From: UBA668 sp043740085
GTDB taxonomy: Bacteria; Actinomycetota; Acidimicrobiia; Acidimicrobiales; Ilumatobacteraceae
DNA: 51,953 nucleotides
NCBI GenBank assembly: GCA_043740085.1
Contig: JAYUCY010000055.1
Location: forward strand, 1-51,953
Reading direction: 5' to 3'
Shown: piece by piece, positions 15,614 to 24,206 of the stretch
How the letters are laid out: each line of letters opens with the position of its first letter
Position numbering within the stretch: the first letter of the stretch is position 1
Translations under genes and position numbers: made by a program
Notes under the pieces: model-generated
The model's database searches: none
Told to the model about the DNA's origin: nothing
Seen by the model: only the letters and a program-made list of their open reading frames with translations

Positions 15614-16435
15614 TCATTGGGCTGCTCGCCATGCTGCGGCCAACCGTCCCCACTCGTACACGTCCAACTCTTCGGGGCGGCGCTGGCTGTCGATGGCTGC
15701 GGCCTCGAACACCTCGGGAGCGACGACCTCGGCCAGCGATCGGCGTAGCATCTTGCGGCGCTGCCCGAAACCCGTCCGAACAAGGTGAAACAAATCGGTG
15801 GGCGGCACGTCGACCGCAGGCTGCGGCAGGCGTCGAATGTCGGCCAACGCAGACTCGACATTCGGCCGCGGCACGAACACACTCGCTGGCACGTATCCGG
15901 CGATGCGCGCTGTCGCCCAGTAGGAAATCTTGACGGTGACCGAGCCGTACTGTGGCGTGCGCGGTGTGGCACAGAACCGTTCGGCGGCCTCGCGCTGCAC
16001 CATCACCAGCATCCGCTCGATCTGCGGGACGCCGTCCAGCAGATCGCAGATCAGCGGTGTCGCCACGTTGTACGGCAGGTTGGCCACCAGTACCCAGCCA
16101 GGCTCGTCGCCCAGCAGCGCCGACCAATCGGCCTCCATCGCATCGGCCTCGACGACCGTGATGTTGGGGTACGGCTCGGCGATCTCACGGAGCAGCGGCA
16201 CCACGCCACGATCCACCTCAACGGCCAGAATCTGGGCGCCTGTCTCGGCCAGAGCGAGTGTCAACGACCCCAAGCCAGCACCCACCTCGACAACGCGATG
16301 ATCAGGCCCGACCTCGGCCAGGCGGGCGATGCGGCGAACAGTGTTGGCGTCGGCCACGAAGTTCTGCCCTAGGTCGCGCCGCGGGCTCAGCCCGCCACGC
16401 GCGAGAAGCTCGCCGATTGCCGCCCGGTTGTGCAC
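15614..16435 (-). CDS. rsmA: 16S rRNA dimethyladenosine transferase
   Basis: RsmA (KsgA) dimethylates two adjacent adenines near the 3' end of 16S rRNA during small-subunit maturation. The 273-residue protein has LGQNFVADANTVRRIA, the SAM loop VEVGAGLGSLTLALA, the acidic SAM ligand in AVEVDRG, and the catalytic NLPYNVATPL motif. The C-terminal helical domain includes FGQRRKMLRRSL. The start is a GTG at 16435, four bases after the preceding gene's stop. It lies in the usual tatD-(unknown)-rsmA-ispE neighbourhood. Confidence 0.96.
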   Translation of the reverse strand: MHNRAAIGELLARGGLSPRRDLGQNFVADANTVRRIARLAEVGPDHRVVEVGAGLGSLTLALAETGAQILAVEVDRGVVPLLREIAEPYPNITVVEADAMEADWSALLGDEPGWVLVANLPYNVATPLICDLLDGVPQIERMLVMVQREAAERFCATPRTPQYGSVTVKISYWATARIAGYVPASVFVPRPNVESALADIRRLPQPAVDVPPTDLFHLVRTGFGQRRKMLRRSLAEVVAPEVFEAAAIDSQRRPEELDVYEWGRLAAAWRAAQ

Positions 16436-16439
16436 GTGA

Positions 16440-16952
16440 CTACCAGCTCACGTGAACTGGCAGCGGTGCATCGGCGAGGTCGCCGATCTCGCCAAAGACC
16501 TCTGTGTGCAGCACGATGTCGGCGCCGGCTGGTATCGCCATCCCCAACGTGTTCGTGCAGGTGGTCTTCTGCCCGTTGTCGATGTTCTCCACCGTCAACA
16601 GTGCGCCGTCGGGTGCCAGCAACGTGGTGCACTGACGGCTGCCTGCGGAGTAGCGATGAAAGCTGGCCTTGGCCGTCACCTGGTTGGCGCCGGTGGGCGG
16701 CGGGACTGCGACGATCACGGCAGCCGGGGGCACCGGAACCTCGTCACCCCCAACGAATAGCGGCGGCTCCGGCTCGTACGCGGTCGTATCCGGTGCAGCA
16801 TCGGCACCGCTCTTGATATTGACGCCGGCAGCGCCAACATTCGGGGCACCGCTCGTGGCAGCGGACTCGCGGTTGAGCACCCACAGAGCGGGGAGAGCCA
16901 CCAACGTAAAGACGGAGGCGACAACTACGCGACGACGGTCGTGATCGATCAT
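16440..16952 (-). CDS. Membrane-anchored or secreted protein of unknown function
   Basis: This is a 170-residue protein. A short charged start (MIDHDRRR) is followed by one hydrophobic segment (VVVASVFTLVALPALWVL), which works as a signal or anchor. A Pro/Ala/Gly-rich stretch follows, and then a roughly 80-residue domain with two Cys (SRQCTTLL and KTTCTNTL) that probably form a disulfide outside the cell. In other actinobacteria a resuscitation-promoting-factor gene often sits between tatD and rsmA; this protein occupies that place but has no recognisable lysozyme-like Rpf domain. Function unknown. Confidence 0.75.
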   Translation of the reverse strand: MIDHDRRRVVVASVFTLVALPALWVLNRESAATSGAPNVGAAGVNIKSGADAAPDTTAYEPEPPLFVGGDEVPVPPAAVIVAVPPPTGANQVTAKASFHRYSAGSRQCTTLLAPDGALLTVENIDNGQKTTCTNTLGMAIPAGADIVLHTEVFGEIGDLADAPLPVHVSW

Positions 16953-17005
16953 GAGTGTGCTGGGGTGAGTGCCGACACGCGTCGACCGATCACTTCGTGA
17001 AAATG

Positions 17006-17773
17006 CTACGGACGTAACGCGGGGAACGCAAGGCAGGCGTTCGTGGCCGTTGCCTGACGGACACTCTCCGTGGTGGCATCGCGGAGGGTGGCGAGTGCCT
17101 CGACCACACGGGTGACGAACGCCGGTTGGTTCGTGCGGCCACGGTGGGGGACCGGTGCGAGAAACGGACTGTCGGTCTCGGCCAGCATCATGTCCTGCGG
17201 GCACATGCGCGCAGCGGCGTGCAGATCGGTTGCGGTCTTGAAGGTGACGATGCCGCTGAAGCTCAAATATGCGCCCAGATCGAGACACCGTTGTGCTTCG
17301 TCGGGGCCGCCAGTGAAACAGTGGAAGATCGTGCGCTCCGGCACGCCTTCTGCTGCGAAGACGTCGAACGTGTCGGCCCACGCATCTCGGGTATGGACGA
17401 TCAGGGGCAACTTCCGCTCGTGGGCCAACTGGATTTGCGCGGCGAACGCCGTCCGTTGCACATCTCGCGGAGAGTGGTCGTAGTAGTAGTCGAGTCCGCA
17501 CTCGCCGATGGCGATCACCTGTGGGTCGTCGAGAAAGCCGAGAATGCTGTCGACGCCATACGTTGCCTCATGCGGGTGCAGGCCGGCCGTGGCATAGATG
17601 CCGTCGTACTCGCGAGCTGTCTCGATGGCGCTGGCCGTCGTGGCCGCATCGCACCCAACCGTGATCATCTTCGTCACCCCAGCGGCGCGAGCCCCCGCAA
17701 TCACATCCGCCTGCGCCATCCCACGAGTGTCGTAGAGATGGCAATGTGTATCGATGTATCCGGCCTCATCCAC
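17006..17773 (-). CDS. tatD: TatD-family metal-dependent DNase/hydrolase
   Basis: TatD enzymes are TIM-barrel metal hydrolases with DNase activity. The sequence has the N-terminal metal ligands in IDTHCHLYD, then AIGECGLDYYYD, LIVHTRDA, FHCFTGG and a late ETDSPFLAP, all family signatures. I chose the GTG at 17773 (VDEAGYIDTHCH, 255 residues) because the family motif begins six residues later. An upstream GTG at 17830 would overlap metG. It starts 10 bases after the metG stop and forms an operon with it. Confidence 0.94.
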   Translation of the reverse strand: MDEAGYIDTHCHLYDTRGMAQADVIAGARAAGVTKMITVGCDAATTASAIETAREYDGIYATAGLHPHEATYGVDSILGFLDDPQVIAIGECGLDYYYDHSPRDVQRTAFAAQIQLAHERKLPLIVHTRDAWADTFDVFAAEGVPERTIFHCFTGGPDEAQRCLDLGAYLSFSGIVTFKTATDLHAAARMCPQDMMLAETDSPFLAPVPHRGRTNQPAFVTRVVEALATLRDATTESVRQATATNACLAFPALRP

Positions 17774-17783
17774 GCGCGAAACG

Positions 17784-19295
17784 TTAGCGGCGGGGGAAGA
17801 GGGGATCGCCTTTGGTGACCGTGAGGCCACCGGGGTAACCGCCCCACTGCGCGTTGGTAGGGACGCGCTGATCGCTGACCTGGCCGGGTAGCCCCAGCCG
17901 TTCCCACACAGCCTGGCACGTGTCGGGCACGGCAGGGCTGGCGAGGATGGTGACGAGGCGCAGCGCCTCCAAGGCGTCGCCCATCACCGCATCGACCGCC
18001 GGACCGGCTTCGGTCTTCCACGGTTCGTTGGCCTCGAGGTACGCGTTGGTGGCGCGGATCAGCGACCACGTCGCGTCGAGCGCCTTCGACGGTTGCATCG
18101 CTGCCCAGCCGTCGATGGTTCCGGCGAGCGCGGTCGCGGCGGCGGTCGCCAGTGGTGAATCGGAGCGAGGCGCGGGGCCAACACCTTCGCACTTCTTGCC
18201 CACCACAGTGGCGACGCGAGACAGCAGGTTGCCCAGGTTGTTGGCCAGGTCGCTGTTGTAGCGAGAGATCAGGCCCTCGTAGGTGAAGTCCCCGTCTTGG
18301 CCGTACGCGGTCTCGGCGAGCACGTAGTAGCGAAAGCCATCAACACCGATGTCGTCGATGAGGTCGAGCGGGTTGACCACGTTGCCGCTGGTCTTGCTCA
18401 TCTTCTCGCCACCAACCAGGAGCCAGCCGCCAACGGCCCAGCCAGCAGGCGGCTCGATGCCGGCGCTCATCAGCATCGCCGGCCAGTAGACGCAGTGGTG
18501 GCGAATGATGTCCTTGCCGATGAGGTGGCGGCCGGGCCACCACTTCTCGAACTCGGCGGCCTTGGTGGGATCGTCGGCGCCGAAGCCGAGTGCGGTGATG
18601 TAGTTGGCCAGCGCGTCGAACCACACGTACGCAACGTGCTTTGCATCCCACGGCAGTGGGATGCCCCACTTCAGGCTGGTGCGGCTGACGCTGAAGTCGC
18701 GCAGCCCACCCTTGATCAGGCCGAGCGCTTCGTTGCCGCGAAACTCCGGCTGGATTGCACCGGGGTGAGCGTCGTACCAGGCCAGCAGACGGTCCTGGTA
18801 ACGGCTGAGGCGGAAGAAGTAGTTCTCCTCCTCGTAGTACTCGACCGGCCGCTTGTGGATCTTACAGAGGTCGCCCGGGTCGAGTTCGTCGTCGGTGTAG
18901 TACTCCTCGCACGCCACGCAGTACTTGCCCCTGTAGACATCCAGCTCGATGTCGCCGGCGTCGTAACAGCGCCGCAGCAGCTCGGCCACGCCCAGTTTGT
19001 GGCGCGCCTCGGTGGTGCGAATGAAGTCGTCGTTGGTGATGTTCAGCCGCCGCCACGCATCGGCGTACAGCGGGGCAACGCCGTCGACGAAGTCTTGCGG
19101 GCTTTGGCCGGCGGCCTCGGCGTAGTCCTGCACCTTCTGGCCGTGCTCGTCGGTGCCGGTGAGGAAGTGGACGTCGTCGCCCAGCAGTCGGTGCCAGCGA
19201 GCGAGCGCGTCGCCGATGATGGTGGTGTACGCATGGCCCAGGTGGGGCTTGGCGGTGACGTAGTAGATGGGAGTGGTGAGGTAGTAGCGAGACAT
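17784..19295 (-). CDS. metG: Methionyl-tRNA synthetase
   Basis: It charges methionine onto initiator and elongator tRNA-Met. The N-terminus YYLTTPIYYVTAKPHLGHAYT has the HIGH-type signature (HLGH), and GGEKMSKTSGN carries the KMSKS loop. The connective-peptide zinc knuckle region reads YCVACEEYYTDDELDPG and then LCKIHKRP; three Cys are clear. At 503 residues it is the short form without a C-terminal dimerisation domain. A clear AAAGGA ribosome site lies upstream of the ATG. The metG-tatD-rsmA-ispE order is conserved in actinobacteria. Confidence 0.97.
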   Translation of the reverse strand: MSRYYLTTPIYYVTAKPHLGHAYTTIIGDALARWHRLLGDDVHFLTGTDEHGQKVQDYAEAAGQSPQDFVDGVAPLYADAWRRLNITNDDFIRTTEARHKLGVAELLRRCYDAGDIELDVYRGKYCVACEEYYTDDELDPGDLCKIHKRPVEYYEEENYFFRLSRYQDRLLAWYDAHPGAIQPEFRGNEALGLIKGGLRDFSVSRTSLKWGIPLPWDAKHVAYVWFDALANYITALGFGADDPTKAAEFEKWWPGRHLIGKDIIRHHCVYWPAMLMSAGIEPPAGWAVGGWLLVGGEKMSKTSGNVVNPLDLIDDIGVDGFRYYVLAETAYGQDGDFTYEGLISRYNSDLANNLGNLLSRVATVVGKKCEGVGPAPRSDSPLATAAATALAGTIDGWAAMQPSKALDATWSLIRATNAYLEANEPWKTEAGPAVDAVMGDALEALRLVTILASPAVPDTCQAVWERLGLPGQVSDQRVPTNAQWGGYPGGLTVTKGDPLFPRR

Positions 19296-19571
19296 GAGAG
19301 GGTCCTTTCAGGGAACGGCGAACAACGGCTGGGTCAGGAGCCGGTGCACATTCGACGCGTGAAGGACTGATTCGTCATGGCCGCCAGCCTACGCCCGCCT
19401 TGACGGCCACGGTCAACCGCTTTCACTCGCTCTCAGCCGCCGCCATGTCATGGCCTGACTGCGTGAAGTGCGACAGATTGATGACACGGTGACTGAATGA
19501 CGCCGTGTGACGTTCGTCGGCAGGGCCGAGCGGACTCGTTGGCCTGCTCACCGTTCGCCCAGAATGGTGGG

Positions 19572-20360
19572 GTGAGTGAGTTCGATGATGCAACGCACGT
19601 AGGCGTCGACGGTACCGGCGAGATCCACGCCGGTTGGGACATCAACGGCAACGCCAACGGCGGGTACCTACTGGCGCTGGCGGCGCGGCACATGGTGGCG
19701 GTGAGCGGCCGCCCCGACCCGGTGTCGGTGACCGCGCACTATCTTTCGCCCGGCAAGTCGGGGCCCGTGCGAGTGGATGCGGCCGTGGTGAAGGCCGGCC
19801 GTCGGTTCGCAACCGTGAGCGGCCAGATGCACGCCGATGGAAAGCCGGTGCTGCAGATGGTGGGAGCGTTCGGCGACCTCTCCCAACCAGGATCGGATTA
19901 CGAACACCTCGCGTCGGGTCCGCCATTGCTGCCAGCGTTCGAGGACTGCGTGCCACGCAGCCGCCGCCGGGGAATGGTCGACGTCGCGATGATGGATCGG
20001 CTCGACGTTCGCATCCATCCCGACCACGCCGGCTGGGTGGAGAACGATCGCAACGGCGTCGCCGAGATTGCCGGCTGGTTTGGCTTCGCCGACGGTCGCC
20101 CCATCGACACGCTCGCGCTGTTGACTGTGTGCGATGCGTTTCCCCCGGCCGTCTTCCACCTCGACATGCCGCCGGGCTGGGTGCCCACGGTGGAGCTGAC
20201 GGTGCATGTGCGTGGCGTGCCCGCTCCGGGGCCAGTGTCGTGCGTGTTCCGCAGTCAGTTCGTGCAGGGCGGCTTCTTCAATGAGGACGGCGAAGTGTGG
20301 GACAGCGCTGGCCGCCTGGTCGCTCAGTCCCGCCAACTCGGCCTCACCCCGCTGGCGTAA
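19572..20360 (+). CDS. Acyl-CoA thioesterase family protein (double hot-dog, TesB-like)
   Basis: A 262-residue protein starting at a GTG with GGTGG upstream. The N-terminal half has NANGGYLLALAARHM and VSVTAHYLSPGKSGPVRVDA, the pattern of the TesB-like/4HBT_3 hot-dog fold. The second half has WFGFADGRPIDTLALLTVCDAFPPAV and ends with FNEDGEVWDSAGRLVAQSRQ, the family's C-terminal signature. It probably hydrolyses acyl-CoA, perhaps in fatty-acid or sterol breakdown. The 276-base gap to the divergent metG gene holds both promoters but no other gene; an imperfect ACACGG/CCGTGT repeat lies at 19484-19508. It converges with the HAD gene. Confidence 0.8.
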   Translation: MSEFDDATHVGVDGTGEIHAGWDINGNANGGYLLALAARHMVAVSGRPDPVSVTAHYLSPGKSGPVRVDAAVVKAGRRFATVSGQMHADGKPVLQMVGAFGDLSQPGSDYEHLASGPPLLPAFEDCVPRSRRRGMVDVAMMDRLDVRIHPDHAGWVENDRNGVAEIAGWFGFADGRPIDTLALLTVCDAFPPAVFHLDMPPGWVPTVELTVHVRGVPAPGPVSCVFRSQFVQGGFFNEDGEVWDSAGRLVAQSRQLGLTPLA

Positions 20361-20377
20361 GCCTGCTCCGAGTGGAT

Positions 20378-20460
20378 ACTCGCACCCCGGGGTGCGAGTG
20401 CGCACTCGCATGGCCGGCTAGCACTCGCACTGGCTGCGTGGCACTCGGATGGTGGGTGCT
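20378..20460. repeat. Overlapping palindromes and tandem repeats between convergent genes
   Basis: A perfect 22-base palindrome (ACTCGCACCCC and its complement, 20378-20399) overlaps a perfect 18-base palindrome (TGCGAGTGC and its complement, 20393-20410). Three imperfect tandem copies of a 19-20-base unit beginning GCACTCG follow at 20402, 20421 and 20441. The element fills the gap between the thioesterase and HAD genes, whose 3' ends face each other. It has no T-run, so it would be a factor-dependent or structural terminator at best. Confidence 0.75.
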
Positions 20461-20465
20461 GGGGG

Positions 20466-21254
20466 TTAGCGGTGGCGTGCCCAGCGGATGCCGCTGGCAA
20501 AACCGCCCGCGGCTAGGCCGACAGCGCCGACGGCTTGTGTACTGCGACGGATGACGGCCTTCGTCCGCTTGCTGAACACCACGACCGGCCAGCCGCGCTG
20601 ACCGGCGACGCGCTCAAGCTTGGCGTCGGCATTGACCGCCACCGGGTGGCCGACGGCCTCCAGCATGGGCAGGTCGCTGGCGCTGTCGCTGTACGCCCAA
20701 CACTGCTCGAGGTCGAGGCCTTCCCAGCGGGCGAGTTCCTCGATTGCCTCTACCTTGCCGGGGCCGTAGCAGAACGGCCCGGCCAGTTCGCCGGTGTACA
20801 CGCCGTCGACAATTGCGCCGCGCGTGCCGATGCCGGCGGTCATCCCGAGCGCCTTCGCCAACGGCTCTACGAGCTCAATGGGTGACGCTGAGACGATGTA
20901 CGTGGCGCGACCCGCGTGACGGTGCTGCTCGAGTAGCCGAATTGCTTCGGGGCGCACCATCGCCATCAACTTGGGCACGATGTCGGCGTTGAGCGCGACC
21001 AGATCGTCGAGGCGAACACCTTTGACTGCACCGAGAATGCGGTCGCGCACGCCCTCGGACGTCTGGTCGCTGGCGCCAGCGAACTTGAACGCCACCGCAC
21101 CGGCCGCATCACGAACGAACTGTTGAGTGGGCACCAACTTGCCACGCCAGGCTGCGACGCCCAGTACGAACGCGCTGGAGCCACTGATCAGTGTGCGGTC
21201 GAGGTCGAAGAAGGCAGCGCTCGGACCGGCGGAGTAGATGGGCAGGTCAGTCAT
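20466..21254 (-). CDS. HAD-IB family phosphatase (SerB-like)
   Basis: A 262-residue haloacid dehalogenase-type hydrolase. Motif I is FFDLDRTLISGSS with the nucleophile Asp, motif II is YIVSASPIELVEP, and motif III/IV is YGPGKVEAIEELARWEG followed by AYSDSASDLPMLEAVGHPVAVNAD. This is the subfamily close to phosphoserine phosphatase and the actinobacterial HAD-IB proteins that can be fused to acyltransferases; here the phosphatase stands alone. A basic C-terminal stretch with a hydrophobic Ala/Gly segment may touch the membrane. The ATG at 21254 lies 49 bases after the rsmI stop. The substrate is unknown. Confidence 0.85.
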   Translation of the reverse strand: MTDLPIYSAGPSAAFFDLDRTLISGSSAFVLGVAAWRGKLVPTQQFVRDAAGAVAFKFAGASDQTSEGVRDRILGAVKGVRLDDLVALNADIVPKLMAMVRPEAIRLLEQHRHAGRATYIVSASPIELVEPLAKALGMTAGIGTRGAIVDGVYTGELAGPFCYGPGKVEAIEELARWEGLDLEQCWAYSDSASDLPMLEAVGHPVAVNADAKLERVAGQRGWPVVVFSKRTKAVIRRSTQAVGAVGLAAGGFASGIRWARHR

Positions 21255-21303
21255 TTGGTGTGTAACGGAAAGTATCGAGGTAGAGAGTCGTGAAGAAGAG
21301 AAT

Positions 21304-22137
21304 TCAGCGGGGAATGGTGAGTGCAAGGTCGTAGACCCGACGCTTTGCCGCCCCGGTGTTGGCTATTACCGTAGCGATTGCCGTCCGTCGATCGACGCCA
21401 CCCGCAAGTGCCATGTGTAACGCCGCCAGGACGACCGAATCGTCGGCGGCATCAGCAACCGGAGCACCTTCCACTACGACCACGTATTCCCCGCGCGGTG
21501 CACGGACGGCCAGGTGGGCGGTGGCTTCTGCAAGGGTGCCGCGCCACACTTCCTCGTGCAGCTTGGTGAGCTCGCGAGTGAGCGCGATACGCCGTTCGAG
21601 ACCGCACGCGAGAGCAAGATCGGCGATCGTTCGTTCGACGCGATGTGGTGCCTCGTAGAGCACGATCGTGCGACGCTCGGCTGCCGCCTCAGCGATGCGT
21701 TGGGTGCGCTCGCGACCGCTGCGCGGCAGGAAGCCTTCGAAGACGAAACGGGTGCTATCGAAGCCGCTGATCACCAGCGCCATCACCAGCGCTGCAGGAC
21801 CGGGCACGGCGGACACCACGAATCCGGCATCCACTGCGGCGCGCACCAGGCGGGCGCCAGGGTCGCTGATACCGGGCGTGCCCGCATCGGTGACTACTGC
21901 GACATCGCTGCCGACGGCCAGTAGTCCGAGCACCTCATCGGTGCGAGCAAGCTCAGTGTGCTCGTTGGCGACCGCCAGGCGCACGCCACTGACGCCCGCA
22001 TGCGAGAGCAGCTTGCCGCTGTGGCGCGTGTCTTCGCAGCAGATCAACGCACAGGCGCGCATGGTCTCTACGGCACGCGGCGGCAAGTCGCCAAGGTTGC
22101 CGATTGGGGTGCTGACAAGAATCAGCTTTCCTGTCAC
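21304..22137 (-). CDS. rsmI: 16S rRNA 2'-O-methyltransferase
   Basis: RsmI methylates the ribose of C1402 in 16S rRNA. The 277-residue protein has LILVSTPIGNLGDLPPRAVE at the start, CEDTRHSGKLL, VVTDAGTPGISDPGARLV and AVPGPAALVMALVISG, the tetrapyrrole methylase-type fold of this family. The GTG start overlaps the TGA stop of the DUF192 gene (GTGA), indicating coupled translation. The C-terminal extension beyond the SAM domain (from about VADAADDS) is the small helical domain seen in many RsmI proteins. Confidence 0.95.
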   Translation of the reverse strand: MTGKLILVSTPIGNLGDLPPRAVETMRACALICCEDTRHSGKLLSHAGVSGVRLAVANEHTELARTDEVLGLLAVGSDVAVVTDAGTPGISDPGARLVRAAVDAGFVVSAVPGPAALVMALVISGFDSTRFVFEGFLPRSGRERTQRIAEAAAERRTIVLYEAPHRVERTIADLALACGLERRIALTRELTKLHEEVWRGTLAEATAHLAVRAPRGEYVVVVEGAPVADAADDSVVLAALHMALAGGVDRRTAIATVIANTGAAKRRVYDLALTIPR

Positions 22138-22475
22138 TCGCGCAACTCCACTTGGTCGCCAACCTTCAGGCCCCATCGTCCGAAGGCGCCCGCCTGCGCC
22201 TCCACCACGGTGTCTGCTTTCCACACCGGCATGCCGATGCGGTGGCGCCGCATGTGTGCGACCTTCAGCACAACACCGTCGGCATCGAGGTACGCAACAT
22301 CGATGGCGAACTTCATTCCGAGGGTGTGCACGCTGCGGCATTTCGGCAGCACCAGTGCACCCTCGACGCCGGAGCGGCCCAGCAGCCCGCGTGCGCGCGA
22401 ACGATAATCGTTCGCACGCTCAGCACTGGCCAACACGTGGCCACCGCTGACCAGCCAGCACTGGGAGGTCACCAT
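22134..22475 (-). CDS. DUF192 family protein
   Basis: This 113-residue protein has the two DUF192 signatures: SRARGLLGRSGVEGALVLPKC and then SVHTLGMKFAIDVAYLDADG, ending with FGRWGLKVGDQVEL. The family is small, all beta, and of unknown function. Many members carry a signal peptide, but this one starts with MVTSQCWLVSGG and has none. It is the first gene of the DUF192-rsmI-HAD run and overlaps rsmI by four bases. Confidence 0.85.
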   Translation of the reverse strand: MVTSQCWLVSGGHVLASAERANDYRSRARGLLGRSGVEGALVLPKCRSVHTLGMKFAIDVAYLDADGVVLKVAHMRRHRIGMPVWKADTVVEAQAGAFGRWGLKVGDQVELRE

Positions 22476-22521
22476 TGCTCCAGATTGTCACGTTCGGGGC
22501 GCGTGCGCGTTCGCGCGACCA

Positions 22522-23451
22522 TCACAGCAGCGGAACGTCGGGCGCTGTCACCAGCTCCGGAGGGCGCCCGCCGCGGGTGTCGTAGACGGCTTTGCCGATA
22601 ACGGCAGCGAAGATGATCGCCCCACCCAACACGGCCAGCGGTGCAGGGGACTCGTTCAAAATGAAGTAGCCCCAGATCGGGACAAAGACCATTTCGGCCT
22701 GTGCGAACACGGTCATCGGCACGGCCGGCACCTGCTTGGAGGCGGCGTTGAAGAGCAACGTACCGACAACGATGAAGACCGCTCCGTGGAGCAGAGCGCG
22801 AGCGATGTCGTCGCCTGCCGGAACGAGGGGCTTGTCGCGAAGAATGGTAACGATGCCGCAGACCACGATCATCAACAGGCCGTAACCGGAGAGCACCGGC
22901 GACCAGTCGCGACTGGGGTCTGAGCGCACACTGATGGTATAAACCGCGAACCCGACCGAGGCGAGGAGGGCCGACGCGTTACCCAACATGTTGCCTGCGT
23001 CGAGGTCTCCGAAGACCGTGATTATCAGGCCGACCACGCCGACAGCGATCGCGATGATGGTGGACTTGGAGAGCTTCTCGCCGAGGAAGCGAGTGAAAAC
23101 CACTGCGACGAGCGGCGTGAGCGAGCCAAGGAAGGCAGCGTTGGCCGCAGTCGTCGTGTCGACTGCATACACGAATGCGAGGGAAGCGAGGAACAGACCG
23201 AAGTTGGCAAGCATCATCCATCGCCCGCTGCGCCACGCCCGCAGGGTCGGGAACGGTTGGCCTTTGACGGCGGAAAGGATCTCGATCACGACGATGATGC
23301 CGATGGAACGCCAGATCAGATATTGGAACGCGTCGACGTCTTCTGACAGTTTTTTGAGGATCGCACCGAAGCTCCACACGATGCCCGACCCGATTGCCAT
23401 CAGCGAGGCGACGACGGGTAGGGATTGGCGTTCCATAGACCTGTCTGACAT
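22522..23451 (-). CDS. EamA-family (DMT) transporter
   Basis: A 309-residue membrane protein with about ten hydrophobic segments arranged as two EamA repeats. The first repeat runs from SLPVVASLMAIGSGIVWSFG to about IITVFGDLDAG and includes FLGSLTPLVAVVFTRFLGEKLS. The second runs from ASALLASVGFAVY to the end and includes MTVFAQAEMVFVPIWGYFILNE. These proteins export or exchange small metabolites; the substrate cannot be read from sequence. The ATG at 23451 is used; an ATG at 23436 (MERQSLP) with AGG upstream is equally possible. It diverges from trmB. Confidence 0.88.
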   Translation of the reverse strand: MSDRSMERQSLPVVASLMAIGSGIVWSFGAILKKLSEDVDAFQYLIWRSIGIIVVIEILSAVKGQPFPTLRAWRSGRWMMLANFGLFLASLAFVYAVDTTTAANAAFLGSLTPLVAVVFTRFLGEKLSKSTIIAIAVGVVGLIITVFGDLDAGNMLGNASALLASVGFAVYTISVRSDPSRDWSPVLSGYGLLMIVVCGIVTILRDKPLVPAGDDIARALLHGAVFIVVGTLLFNAASKQVPAVPMTVFAQAEMVFVPIWGYFILNESPAPLAVLGGAIIFAAVIGKAVYDTRGGRPPELVTAPDVPLL

Positions 23452-23531
23452 TAGCGGTACGGGTGTGCTGCAATCGGGCCGGAATGATCCTGGGCACTTT
23501 GGCGCCGCTGGCGGTCCGCTCGGTGATAGCC

Positions 23532-24206
23532 ATGGTTGCCGTGAGCACGTCGTATCCGCCCACGCGCAGCTTTCAGCCGCGCCGCCGTGCGTTGCCACCG
23601 ACGCGCGCACAGCGTTACGAGCGGCTGATGGCCCGGTGGTCGCTGTCCGTAGACGGCGATATGTTGCGCTTCAAGGAGCTCTTTCCTTCCACGGATGTGG
23701 TGGTGCTCGACATCGGTTTTGGCGGTGGCGAAGGGCTGATCGAGCTAGCTGCTGCCCGGCCACACGAAGCCATCATCGGGCTCGACGTTCATACGCCCGG
23801 TGTTGCTTTCGTGGTGGAGGCCATTGAGGACAACGGATGGCAGCACGTGCGCGTGACGGAGGGCGACGTGCTGGAACTGCTCCCACGGATACCGAGAGAT
23901 TCGCTTGCGGGTGTGCGGCTGTACTTCCCCGACCCGTGGCCAAAGCAAAAGCAGCGCCACCGTCGGCTGGCCCGCCTCGATGTAGTCGCGCAGCTGGTCG
24001 ACCGCTTGAGCATCGGTGGCACGCTGCACGTCGCCACCGACATCGCCGACTATGCGGCGCAGACGCTGACCGTGTGTGCCGCCGAGCAGCGGCTCCGTGG
24101 AGGAGTAATACCCCGACCCGAGTGGCGTCCGGTGACGCGCTTCGAGCGCCGCGGTTTGTCAGCTGGTCGCGAGCCCATTGACATGATCTTCGAGCGGACT
24201 CACTGA
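23532..24206 (+). CDS. trmB: tRNA (guanine-N7-)-methyltransferase
   Basis: TrmB makes m7G46 in tRNA. The SAM loop VVLDIGFGGGEG, the segment IIGLDVHTPGV, and the family signature YFPDPWPKQKQRHRR identify it, with THVATD-like HVATDIADYA later. I used the ATG at 23532 (224 residues). In-frame starts at 23463 and 23484 would add up to 23 residues, and the N-terminus is not conserved enough to decide. The stop overlaps the start of the next gene (TGATG), so the two are coupled. Confidence 0.92.
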   Translation: MVAVSTSYPPTRSFQPRRRALPPTRAQRYERLMARWSLSVDGDMLRFKELFPSTDVVVLDIGFGGGEGLIELAAARPHEAIIGLDVHTPGVAFVVEAIEDNGWQHVRVTEGDVLELLPRIPRDSLAGVRLYFPDPWPKQKQRHRRLARLDVVAQLVDRLSIGGTLHVATDIADYAAQTLTVCAAEQRLRGGVIPRPEWRPVTRFERRGLSAGREPIDMIFERTH

